8,608 bases of DNA from Gemmatimonadales bacterium UBA4456 (lineage in GTDB: Bacteria > Gemmatimonadota > Gemmatimonadetes > Longimicrobiales > Gaopeijiaceae), in assembly GCA_002390225.1 (NCBI GenBank), contig DGOW01000007.1:1-8608 (forward strand). The letters run 5' to 3'. The notes beneath the pieces were generated by a model. The model was not told where the DNA came from, ran no database searches, and worked only from the letters and a program-made list of their open reading frames with translations. Of the stretch, positions 5,805 to 8,608 are shown piece by piece. Position 1 is the stretch's first letter; each line of letters opens with the position of its first letter. A program made the translations under genes and the position numbers.

Positions 5805-8608
5805 TTCGCGTGTCCCTGCGCCGGCCTGTCGCGGTCGCGATGACATATGCGGCCGTGGCGCTACTGGGGGTCGTGGCCTGGACCAATGTCCCGATCGAGC
5901 TGCTACCAGACACGCAGCTCCCTCGGCTGTCCGTGTCAGGCACCTGGCCCGGAGCCTCCCCGGAGACAGTCGAGGCGTTCCTTACCGCTCCGCTCGAGTC
6001 CACCGTCCAGCAGGTCCGGGGCGTGGAGCGGATCGTCTCGGAGTCGTTCGAAGAGCAGGGGCGTGGCACGGCCCGTATCGAGATCGAGTTTCAGCGCGAC
6101 ACCGATATGGATTTCGCGAGACTCGACCTTTCCGAGCGGATCGCGACCCTGCAGGAAGGTCTGCCCACCGGCGTGGGGTACGTCCAGGTGAGTCAGTACA
6201 TCCCAGACGAGTTCCAGGAGCAGAACGCACCCTTCCTGTTCTACACCTTCACGGGCCCCTACACCCTGGAGGCCCTGCGGGCACACCTCGACGACGTGAT
6301 CGCGCCGGAGGTCAATCAGGTCGATGGCGTGTCTCGTGTACGTGTATTTGGAGGACGTGACCGTCGACTCGAGGTGGAGCTCAACGAGGAGGCTCTGGGT
6401 GCGCTCGGGCTCAATCCCGTGACTGTGCAGCATGCGATCTCGGAGCTGGACCTTGTCGGCGAGGCAGGAGTGATTCGTGACGGTACGTCCGAGCGGACGA
6501 TCACGATCATGAACCGGCCGGGGAGCGCTGAGGACGTGCGTGGCGCCGTCATCACCGCCGTTGGTGGGACGCCGGTACGGGTCGGGGATATCGCGACGGT
6601 TTACGACACGTATGAAGAGCCGCGCCAGCTTTCGAGGATCAACCGGCGTCCATCGGTCGGTTTCGAGGTGATGAAGGGCATCGGCGTGAATACCGTTGCG
6701 ACGGCCGAGGCCGTGAAGGATCGCCTCGCCGAGCTCGAGCGTCTCAACCCGGTGGGGACTGAACTCATGCTCGAAGACGACATGAGTGAGGAGATCGAGA
6801 GTCAGCTCACGGATCTCCGCATGCGGGCGCTCTTCAGCGCGATGGTCATTTTTATCGTACTGCTCGGCTTCCTTCGGTCGTTCCGGTCCGCCGCGCTGAT
6901 CTTCGCGACGATCGGGTTCAGCGTGCTCATCTCGCTGAACCTCATCTACTTCGGCGGGCTCACGCTCAATCTGCTGACCCTGATGGGCCTGGCGATGGGC
7001 TTCGGTCTCATCGTCGATAATTCGATCGTCGTGCTCGAGAACGTGTACAGGCGATGGCAGGCAGGGGAGAGTGCCGAGTCGGCCGCCGAGGGCGGGGCCC
7101 GCGATGTCGTGTTGCCGATTCTCGCCTCGACAGCCACCACTCTCATCGTGTTTGTCCCGTTCGTGTACTTGCAGGGCGAATTGCGGGTGTTCTACGTGCC
7201 GCTCGCGATCGTGGTGGCCCTGACGCTGCTCGCGTCGCTTTTCGTCGCATTCACGTTCATCCCCTCGCTCGCGGCTCGGCTCTTGGCCGGTTCTGGTGCG
7301 CGTGGTGACGCACGCGGCGGGGTCACACCCGACCGCATGCCGCTCTATATGCGATTCTACGCCGAACTCGTGGGCTTCACGGTCCATCGGCCCTGGCTCG
7401 CGATCACGGCGACGGTGCTGGTGTTCGCGGGCTCGTACACGCTCTTCGACCGGTATGTCAGCACCTGGGCGATGTGGGGTGGCAGCGGAGGTCAGGACAC
7501 CTACATCATGGTCCAGATCAGGCTCCCGCGAGGTTCGAATCTCGAGCGCAGTGATCAGCTCATGGAGTACTTCGAGGAGCGCGTCGAGGTAATTCCGCAG
7601 GTGGAGCGCTTTACCGTGGACGTTAATCAGACGTTCGCCATGATGCGGATCACCTTCCCCGACTCTCTGGAAAGCACGCAGATCCCTGTTGCGATCAAGC
7701 AGCAGATGGAGGGATACAGCCACACCTTCACAGGGGCGGAGGTCCGGGTCTTCGGCTACGGACCGTCGTTCTACGGGGGTGGTGGCGCGGCCCCCACGTA
7801 CGGTATCAAGGTGCTCGGATACAACTATGCGCGGGTACGAGATATTGCCGAGGATCTAGGCGCTCGGCTGGACCGGCATAGCCGCGTAGTCGACGTCGAC
7901 ACCAACGCCTCAGGCGGGCGATTCACTCGTGATCGAGCGTGGGAGTTCGTTGCTGTTGTGGATCGTGATCGTCTTGCTCAGTATGAACTTACGATCAATG
8001 ACCTAACCTGGCGTATGAATGCTGCCGTGGCGGGTACAGCGGGACTCGACTTCATCAAGCTCGGAGGTGAAGAAGTCCAGTTCCAGGTGAAGTTGCAGGA
8101 CAATCGGGAACTCGATGTGCTCGCTCTGAAGGAGACGTTGATCGACACCCCCAGCGGTCGGCGGATCCGCCTTGGGGACGTCGTCTCCATCGAGTCTCAC
8201 GACGTACTTTCCCGTATCCGCCGCGAAGACCAGCAGTACGAGCGGACGGTGGCGTATGAATTCCGTGGCCCGGCCCGACTCGGGGACCTCGTACACGAAC
8301 AAGTCATCGCGACGTCCGCAGTGCCACCCGGATACACCTTGGAAGCCAGTGATACCGGCTTTTTCATCGACGACGAAGAGCGGCTCCAGATCTGGATGGT
8401 GCTCGGAGTGGCGCTGTTGCTCGTCTACATAGTGACTGCGGCGTTGTTCGAGTCTCTACGCCAGCCCCTGTGCGTGATCTTCACCGTCCCGATGGCGCTG
8501 ATCGGCGTGTATCTGATCTTCTTCTACACGAACGCCTCGTTCACCCGGGAGGCGTATGTCGGCGTGATCATGATGCTGGGAATCGTCGTCAATAACGCGA
8601 TCCTGCTG
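5801..8608 (+). CDS. RND-superfamily efflux permease 2, 3'-truncated by window end
   Basis: This is a second, divergent inner-membrane RND transporter. Its frame stays open for 936 codons to the last base, so the final part of TM10 and TM11-TM12 are missing. The ATG overlaps the permease 1 stop (ATGA). SLRRPVAVAM leads into TM1 (10-28) and VPIELLPD. The first periplasmic domain (29-340) has WPGASPETVE and QVRGVERI. TM2-TM6 lie at about 341-358, 362-381, 388-413, 437-456 and 463-490, TM7 at 531-549, TM8 at 864-882, TM9 at 889-909, and TM10 from 917 to the cut. TM4 reads GLIVDNSIVVLENV (D406, N407) and TM10 GIVVNNAILL. The second periplasmic domain departs from the family norm: after TM7 the usual LPxxLxPxxDxG stretch is replaced by WAMWGGSGGQ (556-565), and a Gly-rich loop lies at 652-663. 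The TM6-TM7 linker is short (about 37 residues). Family is certain; substrate and partner are not. Confidence 0.95.
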   Translation, partial: MIRVSLRRPVAVAMTYAAVALLGVVAWTNVPIELLPDTQLPRLSVSGTWPGASPETVEAFLTAPLESTVQQVRGVERIVSESFEEQGRGTARIEIEFQRDTDMDFARLDLSERIATLQEGLPTGVGYVQVSQYIPDEFQEQNAPFLFYTFTGPYTLEALRAHLDDVIAPEVNQVDGVSRVRVFGGRDRRLEVELNEEALGALGLNPVTVQHAISELDLVGEAGVIRDGTSERTITIMNRPGSAEDVRGAVITAVGGTPVRVGDIATVYDTYEEPRQLSRINRRPSVGFEVMKGIGVNTVATAEAVKDRLAELERLNPVGTELMLEDDMSEEIESQLTDLRMRALFSAMVIFIVLLGFLRSFRSAALIFATIGFSVLISLNLIYFGGLTLNLLTLMGLAMGFGLIVDNSIVVLENVYRRWQAGESAESAAEGGARDVVLPILASTATTLIVFVPFVYLQGELRVFYVPLAIVVALTLLASLFVAFTFIPSLAARLLAGSGARGDARGGVTPDRMPLYMRFYAELVGFTVHRPWLAITATVLVFAGSYTLFDRYVSTWAMWGGSGGQDTYIMVQIRLPRGSNLERSDQLMEYFEERVEVIPQVERFTVDVNQTFAMMRITFPDSLESTQIPVAIKQQMEGYSHTFTGAEVRVFGYGPSFYGGGGAAPTYGIKVLGYNYARVRDIAEDLGARLDRHSRVVDVDTNASGGRFTRDRAWEFVAVVDRDRLAQYELTINDLTWRMNAAVAGTAGLDFIKLGGEEVQFQVKLQDNRELDVLALKETLIDTPSGRRIRLGDVVSIESHDVLSRIRREDQQYERTVAYEFRGPARLGDLVHEQVIATSAVPPGYTLEASDTGFFIDDEERLQIWMVLGVALLLVYIVTAALFESLRQPLCVIFTVPMALIGVYLIFFYTNASFTREAYVGVIMMLGIVVNNAILL

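Noticed and set aside
5936..7723. Long antisense open frame (595 codons) opposite permease 2
   Set aside because: Its product is a low-complexity mix rich in His, Arg, Asp and Glu with no recognisable domain. It lies wholly opposite a well-supported RND gene, and third-position GC bias explains the lack of stops.
5801..8608. Frameshift or decay in permease 2
   Set aside because: Manual translation of the frame from the ATG at 5801 shows no stop to the window end and all expected motifs up to TM10. The gene is only cut by the window.

Overview
The window is a single co-directional, tightly packed block on the + strand: a four-gene tripartite RND efflux operon cut at both ends. The order is periplasmic adaptor (5' end missing), TolC-type outer-membrane channel, RND inner-membrane permease 1 (complete, 1080 aa), and RND permease 2 (936 codons visible, 3' end missing). 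Base composition is clearly GC-rich, with strong third-position G/C bias. A double-membrane envelope is implied by the parts list. The adaptor and channel style, with a channel signal peptide ending in PLAAQ and an adaptor ending GHHYLAHDTPIRLVE, reminds me of Gemmatimonadota and related environmental phyla. That is an impression from memory, and there is no rRNA or marker gene here to test it.

Layout: 1-1128 adaptor; 1125-2558 outer-membrane channel, starting inside the adaptor stop codon (ATGA); 2562-5804 permease 1, beginning with GTG 3 nt after the channel stop; 5801-8608 permease 2, starting inside the permease 1 stop codon (again ATGA). No gap longer than 3 nt exists between genes, so there is no room for internal promoters or terminators. 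The operon promoter and any regulator lie outside the window. Long antisense open frames are shadows of the GC-rich coding strand.

Working model: both permeases use proton-motive force to move substrates out of the inner membrane or periplasm. The adaptor bridges permease and channel, and the channel spans the outer membrane. One adaptor and one channel serve two clearly different permeases, which recalls the MdtABC arrangement (MdtB/MdtC heterotrimer). Substrates cannot be read from the sequence.

I do not see a previously undescribed system here. The points worth a second look lie within the two permeases: a lysine displaced by five residues in TM10 of permease 1, a TM6-TM7 cytoplasmic linker in permease 1 about 50 residues longer than in permease 2, and a Trp/Gly-rich segment in permease 2 where the usual acidic motif after TM7 should be. 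There are also two compact inverted repeats inside coding sequence.
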